In this document: piece after piece, positions 10,301-23,097 of the stretch
Layout: every line of letters begins with the position of its first letter
How positions within the stretch are numbered: the stretch's first letter is position 1
Assembly (NCBI GenBank): GCA_021234155.1
Contig: JAJEKV010000011.1
Span: 22,642,416 to 22,706,415 of the forward strand
Direction of reading: 5' to 3'
From: Isoetes taiwanensis
Taxonomy: Eukaryota > Streptophyta > Lycopodiopsida > Isoetales > Isoetaceae
DNA: 64,000 nucleotides
Translations under genes and position numbers: made by a program
The notes under the pieces: generated by a model
Seen by the model: only the letters and a program-made list of their open reading frames with translations
What the model was told of the DNA's origin: nothing
The model's database searches: none

Positions 10301-12111
10301 ATGAGAAATTCCAGGCATAACGAGCAAGAGAAGAAGAAGGCGTACCTTCCAAAGAAGGGTAAGAAAACTCGCGAGGAAGATGCCGGTGGCGAGGACGTGG
10401 AGACAGGAGCCGAAAGAGAAGCTCAAGAGGAAATCCATTAGTCGAAGAGCCATGGGAAGCCACGAGAGGAGAAGAAGAGCTGCTGTGAGAAGACGCCGAT
10501 AACCGGCCCGAAAACGGAAATGGCCTAATATAGGAGCTCGTCCCTTCCCAGAATGGCGATCCGATGGCTCGGATCGATGGGATTTATTTTTCTTTTTGAC
10601 TAAAATGATTGGATGATTGGAAATACATGCAAGAAAAGTTTGATGAGGATGAACCTTCTTCTCGTAAATCTTCTTCTAGCAGCCAACTGACATATGTCTA
10701 GCCACAAGTACCCAGTCTATACAATATTCTTTGATCTAAACCTTATTCAAAAATACTAAAAATTCTCTTATACAGTGGAGATGATTTAGCAAGCCAACTG
10801 ACAAAAAATCAGAATTTAATTTTATACTATGCATTAATTAGTAATTTATAAAGCATAAATGCAAAAAAAAGGGGGGGATGCTTGAAAAAATATACATCTA
10901 AAAAAGGTGAAATTTTGTTAAAGAATGCAGCACGATGGTGCAGACACAAGAAAAAATCTCATTAGAAGATGCAGTCCAAGTCATCATCTGTTACCATGTC
11001 AACTTGAGCTGTCAATGATTGACGATGTGATCGTTTAATGACGTCTATAGCTAGGTTTTGGTGGCCATCGACGTCATATAGAAGTTTTTAAATATTTTCT
11101 TTAATTGAATTATTTTTAGGGTTTGGAAAAGGTTTTTCATCAATTTGTTGAGGTATGGTCCATCGCCAGAGGCTTTACAGAGGACTTCGGAAACAACTTG
11201 TTGTTGAAAAGATGACCCTCCAGCCTTCTTCAATCCAAAATGCCTGTTGTTGGAAAGTCGACTTGGCACACTTTACCAAGTCAAACAAGGTCAGGACCCG
11301 ACTCTCTTGTATCTGCCACGCCATCATCCACTGTTTTGACCATGTGTCATTAGTGTACCTTATATTTATCATTTGGTACACGTACATGCATCATTTCTTT
11401 CTGGAAAATATATCATAATTTCCATTGTGCATGTGTCACCCTTGGTTAATTTCCCACTTAATGTTTGGCGTTGTGGCTAGTTTCTATGCATTTATTGCGA
11501 TTTTCTCGGTTGAAAATCCAGAACTTTTGCATATCCAGAACTTTTTGCATACCACGTCAGTGGCCACATCTAATAAAAATTGAAGGACATTTAAGTAAAG
11601 TTAATTAGAATAATCTAGACGTTGCTTGTAGAAGAAATTACTTGTGGAAGCTGCAATATTAATGTTGTCTAATGATTTGGTGTATACATAAATAAACATG
11701 TCAAAGTAATATTAATACAATAATGCAGGTTCAATCAATGATAGTCCTATCATGACATAGTCTAGCCCCCCTATTCGATTGACATCTCTTCTTGGCCTTT
11801 AAATATACAGCGAGAGCGAGCCTTACGTGGAACTACAAACCATCACACATCTTGCAAAGGAAACGAAAGTGGCCTATACAATCTCTATTACATTAGCTCA
11901 TTTATTAATGGCATATATAAAAAAATTTGCATCTAAGTATACATACTTGTTCCTATGGAAACTGATGGGGATGAAAGACGGAATATCGTGGCAAGTGTAG
12001 GTGATAGATCGAGGGCAGAATCTTCTCACCAATTGGCAGATGCTTCAAGATCCCTAGCATGCAACCACATTGAAAAGAGATATTTCTGCGACTTTGAGAC
12101 ATCATTTGCAG
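10301..12111. other. Non-coding; one perfect 8 bp stem
   Basis: No supported gene. A perfect stem CGATCCGA-TGGC-TCGGATCG lies at about 10556-10577. The rest is AT-rich and unremarkable. A frame at 10463 on the minus strand beginning MASHGSSTNG could be a first exon, but nothing confirms it. Confidence 0.4.
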
Positions 12112-12277
12112 GTTGTTCCTAAAACACCTTTTTCTCAGGCGATAGACCAGCTGCTGGAAGTTATTTTGCATTGTCCTCTTCCATCAAAAGAGGATCATTT
12201 GGTAATCAATGATAGAAGTTCCAGCTCGGTTACAACAATGGAGATTGATGAATTTATGCCAAAGGATAAGGGAAAAG
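12112..12277 (+). pseudogene. Isolated exon-like segment, unidentified
   Basis: 166 bp open segment with a good acceptor (CATTTGCAG before 12112) and a strong donor (GGAAAAG|GTAAG after 12277). It encodes a mixed-composition peptide including PFSQAIDQLLEVILHCPLPS. I do not recognise it. No partner exons could be joined with confidence, so it may be an exon of a real gene with long introns or a gene fragment carried by a transposon. Confidence 0.35.
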
Positions 12278-15100
12278 GTAAGATTCACAAAAAAAAGAGG
12301 TCTTCAATGTAGCTGATAATGTTGGTGCTGCAACAGCCAAGGGGGCATTCATTTTGAGGCTGAATGACAAAATTCCTCATGATGTACTCTTCTCCTATAA
12401 GAGTTGTTCTTCATGGGGACTTCAAGGGTAGAAAAAGCAGGGTTCTAGGTTATGATGTTGGTCTTTTATATCATGTTTGTACCAGGTGATTGGTTTCCTT
12501 TGACCAGCATAGCTCTTAAAGGAGGAGGATATGTTTATAAGAGGATTTCAGCAGATATTCCTTTTTGAGGCTTCTCTCACTAGACTATCGTTGCCACAAG
12601 ACAGAATAGTATAGCAGTATAGTAGAACAAATAAAAAAGTACTAGAGCAACATCATTGGAGTTGATCAGTCTGGTGCTGGAACACTAATTATTCAACACT
12701 TACATGACTGACTTGATAACTTTATACTTGGACACATCAAACAAAAGTTTAAAACTGGCTAAAGCCACGTAGAGGAACTGCAATAGCACATATGGGCTCA
12801 AATCAATTTTCAAGAAATATCCGCATAGAGGAACTGAAAGAACACATACGGTCAATAGCACATATAGGCTTAAATCAAATTTCAACTAGCAAGAAGGCAC
12901 GCCAGAAGACTTTAGCAAGGTTTAATTTGTTAGGCATTTAAATGATAGTTGCAAAGTAAATCATTGTTGTAATTAAAAGATTGGTGTTACATCAGTTGCA
13001 CTTCCTAGCAAATTAGAAAGAGCTGAGTGTTTCGTTGTTACAATGCCATGTTTAGAATACCTTTCCTTTTCTTTTCTTTGAGGAACCAATATTACTTGGT
13101 CTTTGCTTACTGTGTTGAGAATAAGATTGCATTTGAAATGTTTGATTGCAACTAAGGATGTTCAGGCTTAGGGCTCTTGAGATATACATAGAATGGATGC
13201 CATAAGGTTATGGGTGGGTTAATTTTAAATTTGTAGTGTTCCTTGATTGTCTCATTTTGTTTTTTGTTTTTTTGTTTTTGAGGTGAAATTTTGAAGGACC
13301 TCAAGCTCTCAAATGTTTTTTATTTACAAATAGTATATCCTTTCGTTGAAGTATAGTTTGACTAATGTACTTCCAGTTGGCATGTTTTGAGTACCGCTGC
13401 TGAGGAGGAAATTATATGTGGGAGGTTATAATATATAAGTTGACATCTTAGATAAATGTATGCTCTGGTTCTAGGTCACCATATTTAGTTGGAGACATCT
13501 TTAACTGTATGTTAACTTTGAAATTTTATTTTTAGTCATCCTAATGTTCACTATAGTAGAATGAAGAATTCTATCCCGAGTGTCACATTGGGTATCTGTT
13601 ATTTTTGCACATTTTTTGTATGTGCCACATTGGGTATCTGTTATTTTTGCACATTTTTTGTATGTGCAGATGAAAGATGATCAAAGAGTTTCTTTTCTTA
13701 GTTCGAAATTTTTGTTGATGCATGAGAATTGCATGATTACTGCATAAAAAATGATTGCAGATAAACTTGAATGTTCGGAAATGTTAAACTGCATTCTGTT
13801 TATCAATATTATTCATTCAGATCTACTTGTCAATATATTGAAGAACGGATTCCTCAGTAATGTCCATATTTACTCATTTGACTTCATAGAACAGAAGAAA
13901 CTCAGACATGTAGATGCTCCATTTTCCATAAATGTCGATGCAACAAACACATGCTATTGGCCAAATCTCTATAGCTATGCTCCATACCTTGCCAAGGATT
14001 CCATGCAATGCAAGATGAATAATAAACACCGGAACAATGCACAAGTCTAATAATCTGTGTTGAACTGGATTTATCATTTATAATACTAGAGGAGCTACGA
14101 GGTCCAACAAAGAGCACTGTATTTGTCATTTATAATACTAGAGGAGCTACGAGGTCCAACACAGAGCACTAGATTCGTCATTTATAATACTAGAGGAGCT
14201 ACTAGGTCCTAAAAAGAGCGTTTGTATGTATCGGACATAGGGGAACTTTTGCATTTACAGGTTTTGGCAGGTTCAAACCATGGCTTGAAGGATTATGAGA
14301 GCTCATTTGTTCTTGGGATGTCTAAGAAAGTTATAGTTTGAAGGGTAGGAGTAAGAAGCCTGGAAAAAAGAAAAATAATAAAATTAGCAACAAAAAGGGC
14401 ATGCAAAGGATAGAAAAGACAGATGACCAAAACCACAACTCAAGATAGTAATTTTTCGTCAATCCGGAGTTCATTATGATCATCTTATGTATCAAAATTG
14501 CCACACTTAAAAACATGTGTAGCTTGTACCACAGTTAAAAGAGAGTTCTGCAGGATAAACTAAGCATTGAGTTTGACAATGCAACTCCAACTCCAACTTG
14601 ATTAATATGTTATATTCTACAGGCATAGAAAGGGTATCAGAGATGATTCTTTATGACCTTCAGTAACTGCAGCTGCTACAAAACCATTTGACTGACCTTC
14701 TGGCTTCTGTGAAATGGTACCTGTATGTATGAGTACATGATACAATTCTCCACAGAAAGCAGAGGTAAAGTCAATCTAATTGTATTTCCACCAAACCACA
14801 GAACATTGAGAAAAGCATACTTAGTGAATGCCATGGCTCATTTGACGGACTTCTTCACTAGGATATAGACTGTAGTTGGCACAGCCAAGACTCTTACACA
14901 TTGGTTAAATATCTACGTATTCAATACACAACATCCAAATGTGTATCATAAAGCAACAAAGAGGGTCTTCACACATAGAACTTAAGTATACCTCAGGAGA
15001 CATTCTATGCCTAGAAAAGTCTGTCCTCTAAAGAAAAGAAAAATGTACTCAGGCTGCAAAGGATGCAAAAATTCATAAGATCAATAGAACTATACTGCAT
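12278..15100. other. AT-rich, no gene; two short tandem repeats
   Basis: Contains a 42 bp unit repeated twice (13584-13667) and a 52 bp unit repeated three times (14074-14222, CATTTATAATACTAGAGGAG). A 99-codon frame at 13751-14050 is not recognisable. An imperfect duplication around AATAGCACATATGGGCT lies at 12770-12895. Confidence 0.45.
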
Positions 15101-16173
15101 TGGTTTCATAAAACAAGACAGTTATATACAACTGCTTGGACTCTCCAAGCTGCAACAACTGAAAGAAACGAACGCAAGACATAGAACAAATTGAAGAATA
15201 GAACAACTTGATCCCAATTTAATGTCTTCAAAAGCAAAGATATTGTCGAGGCAAGAACTGACATATTTTAGAGGCAAGAACTGAGAACATACTTGGCAGA
15301 CTAACTTATTAAAATTTATTGTAATATAACAAGGGCATAGGGCAACAAGAGAGCTTATCTGAAACAGCATAATCTGGCATCAAATCTCTATGTCCAACGC
15401 ACAAGATAGAAAGCTCGAAGAACTATGTACTTGATTTGCAGCATAAATTTCTTGAAATAAGTTCAGCCCACAGCTTACAAACATCAGAGCTTGCTAAGTA
15501 TTGGGTATCAAAGATGCACCAACAAAATGATGGACAGAGAAGATGCCAACAATCTTTGTCTAGATTCTCAAAAAACGTCGAGATGTGAGAAAAAAAGGAA
15601 AATATCAAACCTCAAAGAAAGACTCTTCTCAGAAGAAATTGTTCCAGGATGCAAACTGTGATATCCACAGAACACAGGTAGGGTGCTGAATTAGCCATAG
15701 CACGGACGCTGATGCAAGAAGAAATTTTAAAATTGAAACATATTTCAGACCTGGTGCCTCCAGTGCTGGTCTAAAAAACTTTAATATTCTAGATAAAAAG
15801 GTTTGACGCAACACAAGCCCATGAAATCAGTAGAGACTCAAACCAACAAAGCTAGAACTTCAGACAGAACTATCACAGAAATGTTGGTACAGGAATGAAT
15901 CAACCTGCTGATGCAAGAACAAGAGCCCTCAGTAAAAATAGGGTTCAAATCGTCCAAGATAGCAAAAACGTAACTCTTGATATTGGAATAAACAGCCCAA
16001 AAAAGACCGATCCAGCAAGTGTCTGAAAAAGTGTTGCGAACCAGCAGCAAATGCCCTGATCAAAATGGCAAAAAGAAAACAGCCACTAAAGGAGAGAAAT
16101 GCCCCGAACAATATTGGAACTGTAGAACTTCATAAAACAGGCCTCTAGAGATGCATACATTAATAAACATTAC

Positions 16174-16555
16174 CACGTTTTGAGGTTTGCAGTGTACCAT
16201 GGATGTTGATGTCTGTTCTCCATTTTGAAAGATCTAGTTCTGAAAAGGTACCTGATAATGTGTCAATAAGCAGTGCGAAATGTGATTGCACGTCTCAAAC
16301 GATCTCGGATCTCGGTTTTGGAATTAAACGCAACGACGAAGCCCTCCTATCCAACACGAAATTAAAAAGGTGAAACAAGAAATAATCTCAACGTCAAGAA
16401 AGATTTGATCGGTACAGTATGTAACTTGCGGATTAAACGAAAGAAGCAATCCGGCGAGCGAAAGCATACAAAATAAAGGCTAATGAAAGGAGTTATTTCG
16501 CGACCTTCTCCATCTCCGTGCTATTTTTAGCCAATTTTTTAATTTCCTCGGCCAT
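16174..16555 (-). other. Two exon-like minus-strand pieces, unidentified
   Basis: A minus-strand ATG at 16555 opens a 20-codon charged peptide (MAEEIKKLAKNSTEMEKVAK) ending at 16493. A separate 66 bp segment at 16239 to 16174 has an acceptor (CTTTTCAG) and a donor (CGTG|GTAATG) and reads LDLSKWRTDINIHGTLQTSK. The phases do not join simply, so the two may not belong together. Further minus-strand exons could lie at 15100-16100, which is otherwise non-coding. Function unknown. Confidence 0.25.
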
Positions 16556-16559
16556 TGAT

Positions 16560-19500
16560 TTGTAAAAGAGAGCATCTAAAGGTGCAGGACATGCCACCTC
16601 ATATTTTGCTGATTTGGAACTGCTACGTGGATAGCCTAGAATTGCAAGGAGGGTTGCACGCTTGGTTAGGCTGGCATGCTAAAAAACCTACCTCATGATT
16701 GGCCACCTACCTCATTTCGTCGCTCCTCTTCCATTTTCGAAAGATCTAACGAATTTAAGCTCAAGCCATTTCATAGCCCTTTTTGAACAGAAGGCCACAT
16801 GTGTTAAGTGTACATTATCTGACAATCTTATTCCCATTGCTTCCAATCCACCATCCGAACGAACGCCTTTGCATATGGGTCTTTGACTATGTCATACAAA
16901 TGAGTCTCCATGCCAAGACCAAACCCATGCTTCGCTATACGGGGAGCATGTGGGTAGCAGAGAACCTCTTCCATTCTACATCATGCCTACTGAACCACTT
17001 TATTTGAAATGGCAGTGAACCAAAATCAAGAGATTTATTAGCATGCAAAATCTCCATGTCCAATCCACAACTCCTCGACGAGGAGGCACTCTGCTCGCTA
17101 TATCCGAACTCGAGATAGCCTTGTTAAAGTGACCTGGGAAAGGTCACTTCAATTATCCGTTAGTTTTTATTTTTGGGTTAACATTGGGTTAACTTTACTA
17201 ACCTAATATAACTTGGTCTGAACATCATGTAGATTAGTACTTTTAGGTTAAACAAGTTAACGAGATGCTAATTGATTAACCTAACGGAATGCTAACTTAA
17301 CGTGTGATGTGAACAATGGACTTATTAAAATAACAAAATTAATCTAACTTAAAGGTCGGTTGCGAAGGTACCCTATGATTGATTATTTTAATATAATTAT
17401 TTCTTTAATAATAAAGTATTCAAAATTTTTCTATAAAAACGTAAACTTTATCACTTAATTGATTGAACCTAAAACTTTTCTTAAAATATTTTTAAAAGTG
17501 TTAAAGTTTGTAATTCTGAAATCCTTATAATAGTTTAAGTCAATCGCTTATCAAACTATCTGGCTTCATTCACAAATTATCCTGATTGCCAAATTTTTTT
17601 ATCGTTAAATCACTAAAAATTAAATTTTTATTATTCTCGAAACATCAATAGATTCAAATGAAAATTAGTTACGAAAGCTATTTTATGCTCTGATAACCAT
17701 TATTCTTTTGATTAAAAAAAATTGTATAATTAAAACTTATAAAAGTTGTTAAAATATAAAAGAGCTTAAAAATACATATCTTCATATATATACAAGTTTT
17801 TTAATCGATCCTACGGTGCATGTTCTAGTGGATGCATGTTTCAGTTTGTCTATGTTATAAGAGTTATATTCTAAGAGTTATGAAGATTCCCCCTTAGATT
17901 TTATAAGATTCCCCTAGGTTTTAGTTAAAAATTGTCATTTCTGAATCTATGCTTGTTTTTGAAGCATACATGATGATTATGTTTTCAAGTTGTGGGTGTG
18001 GGTGCATTCTAAGTGCGTTTTATTCACAAAATTGGTATTGCTTGGTTACAAATTTTAATTTTAAGACATTCCATTGTTGAAGATATTTTAAAACATTGTA
18101 TATGGCCGCCATATAGTTTAGGCCATGAAATGAAATGGGAAATGGAAGAGACTTAGTATTTAAGACTTTCCATTGTTGAAGGCATTTTAAAATGTTGTAT
18201 ATGGCCTCCATAGATTCTCTCTCACTTATTCTATGTTCAGTTTTGTGTATTTATTGATATTCAATATGTTTTGCCTATACTACTGCTCAACATGAATGTT
18301 GGAAGAGACTTTATAATAAATGTCGCCTTGGCCTAAAAAACAACTTGGTGTAATGGGGAAGCACAAAATTGAATCCCCTTTTCCACAATTGAACAAATAA
18401 AGCCAATTATCTATGGCATGTTACAGGAGTAAGCATGTGTGTCATTGGTCCTTGTTAGCAATTTTTATGTTAGATGATGGACTTAGGGATCTGTGCATTA
18501 GAATGTAGCTACAGATGTTGGCTATAGTCAAGGTAGTTATTTATTTTTTAAAGAACCATCATTAGGCAAACAATCGATACTGGGACAACCTAAGTTAGTT
18601 ATCGAAGCTCCTAGAAATTCCATGATTGAGCAAATAAGTGGGTTGCCACTAGAAGATCTAGTTGTTGTGTAGAGTTTATTGTTAGGAATTATATTGATCT
18701 TGTGACGCAAATGTAAGTAATGGCCCAAAGGGATTTATTTTAGATTTGAAGGGGCACAAAAGCAAATGTGTTGTTGTTGTGATGCAAGTGTGGCTAGTGG
18801 CCCAAAAAATGAATACAAAATCGTAACCTTGGGTTATCATGAGGTGCATTAGTGTTGTTTGATTCTAGATAGTACTTGTTGAAGTTGATCACTTGCCATA
18901 TGACTAGTTTTGCGGGTCATCGATTGGTCTTGTATTATTGCTATGGTTAGCCACTCTAGAATGCACCTTCCATATTCTATTGCTGTCGATTTTCATGGAA
19001 ATTTGCATGTCTACATACTACACCTGAAGATAACAATTGAATTTGATCATTTTATGAGGATCACGATAGTTTTAGGAAGTTCATAGCACTGGCCTACACT
19101 TGTTACTTATTATATTCTAAAAGAATAGAGTCTGCGATTTTATATCAGTGCATGGGAATATGGAGGGCTCAAGCTTCATTTCCATGTATAGATCCAAAGT
19201 CTCAAATTCAAGGAGAAGAAAATTTATACCAGATACATGCTAACAAAACATAGGTGTAAACTTGGAGAAAGAAATGACTCTCTCCAGAGGCGAGTGACTT
19301 CCTTCTTGATTACTGGTACAAAAGCAACAAATGAGCGTTGTCCAATTTATGAAGAATATACACAACCCTAATTCTAGGCATCTCCATGAAACGCTTTAGA
19401 AGAAAAGTATAAGTGCAGCTGGGAATAGGATTGCATTCTATTGTATTTTAAACTCATTTTTCCATGAGAATAGTTGGTCCGCAGGTGATCTTTGGCAGGT

Positions 19501-20600
19501 GCTATTACAATCATATTTAACAAATAATGGCTGAACGTGAACTCCCAATGTTAAAAGAGCCTTTGAGTATTCTATGCTAGGGACAATATACCTAGAAGCA
19601 AAAGACTATCTAGCAAGCTATTAGAAATTTAAGAGCTGGACCATGAGCACTCTCTCTTACAGATCGCATATTGCAGTAAGATTCTCTTCAACTTACTTGG
19701 GACAATGATCCTTTTCCATGTATTTTACTTGCTGCAGTTGTAATTGTGTAATGGGTCATCTAACTTAGTGGGGCATCCACCTATTGCATATCATTCTGTG
19801 GAATCTAGCCATCATTGGTAGGATGTGCATATAACGAGTGCCTTTGCTATGAGAATTTTATGTATACCTTTGTCTCCTGATCTTGTGCCGCACCTACACA
19901 AATCAATACCCTGCTGAGATCACACAAGATAGGGCATCTGATTAGTGCCTTGCAGACAATAATTAAAACATCTTTCATGTACGCAGCTAGAAGAAGGTGC
20001 TAGAAAAAGCTATCTCATGAAGCATTGTTGTGGATTATAAAGCTCCAAGATAAGTGAAATTGAACTCTGATCTCTGTTCTGATTCATTGAATGGGCAATG
20101 AAGGTGCATTTACAGTTTGCATCTGCACTCGTAATGCAAAAAAGGACAAAAGGATGATTTCTTCACTTAAACAAGCAAAAGTGGCAAAACACTTAGTTAA
20201 TAATGAAGAGAGCATAGTGGTACACAATCTTGACGAAATTCAGAGTTATAAACATATCCGTGAAGATAAACACAGCTCTCTAATGTTTCTTGCATAAAGT
20301 TTTTATGAGGTAAAGATTTTTTTCTTGAAGGACGAGTCTTACGAGATAAGGATACCAACCTGATCATTGGTTTGCCATTATGAAAAATAGATAGTCAATG
20401 CTCTGGCCCTGAAGCTTTGGACACTGTAGACTGACGAAAAATCACAGAAGAACTCAAAGACTAAATATTCTACTCGCCGGCATTGAATCTGTTGTATCTA
20501 GATTTCCTTGCTGCTTAAACTAAGCAAAGAACATATCTGTGTCTTGGGCTGTGGCTCAGGCTTTTGGCATAATTGATCTCCTCAAATACTTTGCTACACT
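16560..20600. other. AT-rich intergenic DNA, no supported gene
   Basis: Includes very AT-rich sequence at 17340-17790 and an imperfect direct duplication at 18045-18211 (TTCCATTGTTGAAG twice, about 125 bp apart). Short frames such as 20091-20297 lack recognisable features. Confidence 0.4.
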
Positions 20601-20631
20601 CTGTATTTTTTTAAGTGCTGAAGTAAATCAC

Positions 20632-20976
20632 CTCCAATATCTATTGTGGTCATCTCCCTGTTCCTATCATCATAATCCCAGTCCCTTGAATCCCGATTAC
20701 CAAACAATGCTTCACCAAAATGAAGTCCTCCAAAGGCATTTGCATCTCCAATAGCGAGCACATTGTCTAATCCAAAAAGCTTTCCAGATCCACCTAATGC
20801 AACATCGTACATCATTGCTGAATCATGGCTGGGGGTCTGATTAAGCTCAAAGAAGCTGAAAACACCTAATTATAACATTGCACATTTGCCTGTGCCTGCA
20901 AATAGAGTGGGAAATTACCTGGTTGAGATGAAGCTTCACGTTTAGAGTTCATCCTTACGCGATAACCAAATTGATC
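20632..20976 (-). pseudogene. Two consecutive exons of an unidentified gene
   Basis: Minus strand. Exon A (20976 to 20919) has acceptor TTTTTCTGCAG and donor CCAG|GTAATT. Exon B (20865 to 20632) has acceptor TATAATTAG and donor GGAG|GTGATT. The two join in phase (CCA G + GT) and encode about 97 residues, including DQFGYRVRMNSKREASSQP and, in B, GLDNVLAIGDANAFGGLHFG followed by an acidic/basic stretch (RDWDYDDRNREM). I do not recognise the family. A nearby open segment at 21013-21165 contains a tandem duplication. The exons may belong with the DUF212-like exon upstream on the same strand or to a separate gene. Confidence 0.4.
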
Positions 20977-21012
20977 CTGCAGAAAAATTGGCAGCTCAGT
21001 ACATCAAGAAAC

Positions 21013-21150
21013 TTGATTTGAACACATGGTCATTATAACAGTTCATACATACAGGGTAGTGAAGATCATCTTCTTTATGTTTTGCAGTGAATACATGGTC
21101 ATTATAATAGTTCATACACACAAGGTAGTGAAGATCATCTTCAGATTTGG
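21013..21150. repeat. Tandem duplication, unit about 80 bp
   Basis: ACATGGTCATTATAA, AGTTCATACA and GTAGTGAAGATCATCTTC occur twice in tandem with a few differences. Confidence 0.75.
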
Positions 21151-21369
21151 TAGATTCATGAGGCTCCCCTGATGAAAAACAAAAAAAAAAAAAATACAGT
21201 GTGAGTGTCAAAAAGCATGCCTCTATTTCTTTCCAATATATGAAATGAAATAAATATGGCATACCATAAGACAAAAACACCTTACTGATGGCAAAAATAT
21301 AATCACTTCCCAGGATCATCAAGACTACAACAGAAAGAATAATTGCTACAAATAATCGAGCTGAACACT

Positions 21370-21933
21370 GCCAACGCACAGAGCTGAATGAGAAGAAGGC
21401 ATGCCTCCGGAACCTAAAAGCTTTTCAAAATCCCAACGTCCTTCTACAAAATATGTGGTAAGAACCTTGGTAGTCTGAGCTATTGCCCATGCCAGCAATC
21501 CTGCCATGAATGTCGGATTAGCTCTCAAGGTACCAATTACAGGGCTTATATGATCTTTAGCCATGGTAAATGTGCTCAACAGCGCCAAGCCCAGGCCTCC
21601 TTGCATCAAGAGAGCTCCATGGCCAGTTTTTCTCTTGAGCTTTTGCTCCAAATAACGGAGAAAAGAAGCAACTGCATTCACAACAATAATCCCTAGTGAC
21701 AAAATTTCAAATTTACCGTAAAACAAAAAATGCTTGGACTGCCTTCTCAACCCCTGTTCATCGGAATTAAACTCCTGAGAGCTAGAACACCTTGTTTTTA
21801 TCTCTAATCGGCAAAAAAAAGGCATTAGATAGGCTGAAGAGTCCGGCTGGAGAAGCTTGGCTATGGCAGCAAATCGTTGCCGGAGAGACATGCCCGATTG
21901 TGCCCTATCTACACATGGCATGCTCAGAACCAT
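21370..21933 (-). CDS. DUF212 acid phosphatase/VPO-related protein, 5' exon only
   Basis: Minus-strand open exon. The C-terminal half matches the plant DUF212 family (acid phosphatase/vanadium-dependent haloperoxidase-related): NPTFMAGLLAWAIAQTTKVL, YFVEGRWDFEKLLGSGGMPS and SHSALCVG. The N-terminal part is basic and Ser-rich, compatible with an organelle transit peptide. One membrane-like segment (GIIVVNAVASFL) and a Gly/Leu-rich segment precede the domain. ATG 21933 is the first real start; ATG 21891 is an alternative. The family continues after this point with two more transmembrane segments and a conserved MYDA-type motif, which I could not find downstream. The gene is therefore either truncated or has distant exons. 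The biochemical substrate of the family is not known to me. Confidence 0.6.
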
Positions 21934-22311
21934 AATCAACACTATACACAAAGGCAAGCCCGTTTAGAGAGGTCGGATCCGGCACCACAAACCCAAGTCC
22001 CCTCCCCGAGGAAAATCGAGGAGGGGAAAATACCCGCAGAGCCATCCATTCGCATCATCAAACTCATCATGGCCGTCCAATATGCCACGTGGCAATTTAG
22101 AAGGCCGAGATGGCCCCAATTATCAGCGGTCAGGCAGCCCCTTATGAGAATATATATAAGACAGATATATTATAATGTTATTGTATTGTGAACCACACCC
22201 TAGATCGGACGATTAAGGATTTGATCAATGAATGGCGAAGATGATGTGTGCATGCTTTCAACCAAAATTTCATCTTGATTATTGCATCAATGCGATTCAC
22301 TCAATCTGACA

Positions 22312-23097
22312 GTCAAATGGGAAAGGGAAAAAGGGAAGGGAAAGGAGAAATGAGAAAAAGAAAAAGAGGGGAAATTGAAGAAAAAAAAGAAAGGGGGAAA
22401 GGGGAAAAGGGCAGAAGGAAAGGGAATGGAAAGGGGCATGGGAAAAGGAAAATGGAAAAGAAAGGGGAGGAGGAGATGAGAGAGCATAAGGTGAGAAAGG
22501 GAAAGAGAAAAAGGGTGGGAAAGGGTAGAAAAGAGAAGACAAAAGGGACATTGAAACAAGGAAAAAGCGAGGGAAGAAGGAAAGTGAAAGGGAAGAGAAA
22601 AAGGGCATGGGAAAAAGAGGAAGAGTAAAGGAGGAAAAGAGAAGGGGTGTGGATAGGGGAAAAGGAAAAGAGAAGGGGGAAAAAAAGAAGAGAGAAAGGA
22701 TGTGGACAGGGGAAGGAAAAAGGCCATGAGGAAAAAATAAGAGGGAAAGAGTGGCGAAAGGGAAGGAAAAAAGGGTACTGTCAAAAGGGGAAGAGAAAAA
22801 AAATGAGAAAAAAGGAAACGAAAAAGGGTATGAGAAAAAGGAAATGGAAAGAGAAAAGAAAAAGGAAGGTGGGGAGGAGGAAATGGAAGGCAAAAAAAGC
22901 ACGGGAAAAAGAGGAAAGGAGAAATAGTCGAGAGATGAGAAAAAAGGAAGGGAAAAGGCCATCGTTAAAATGGAAAGGAAAGAAAAGGGGAATGAAGGGG
23001 ATAGGATATAAGGAAAATAGAAAAAGGTAAAAAAAAATGTGAAAAGGAGAGGGTAAAAGGGAGAAAAGGGAGAAGGGAAAAGCGGGGAGTGAGAAAA
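22312..23097 (+). repeat. 780 bp polypurine tract
   Basis: Almost pure A/G on the plus strand, built from GGGAAAAGG, GGAAAGAG and similar words, with only scattered pyrimidines. Translations on both strands are low complexity (Lys/Arg/Glu/Gly or Phe/Ser/Pro/Leu) and are not genes. Confidence 0.9.

Noticed and set aside
13751-14050. 99-codon plus-strand frame
   Set aside because: Unrecognised and overlapping AT-rich sequence; no splice or promoter evidence.
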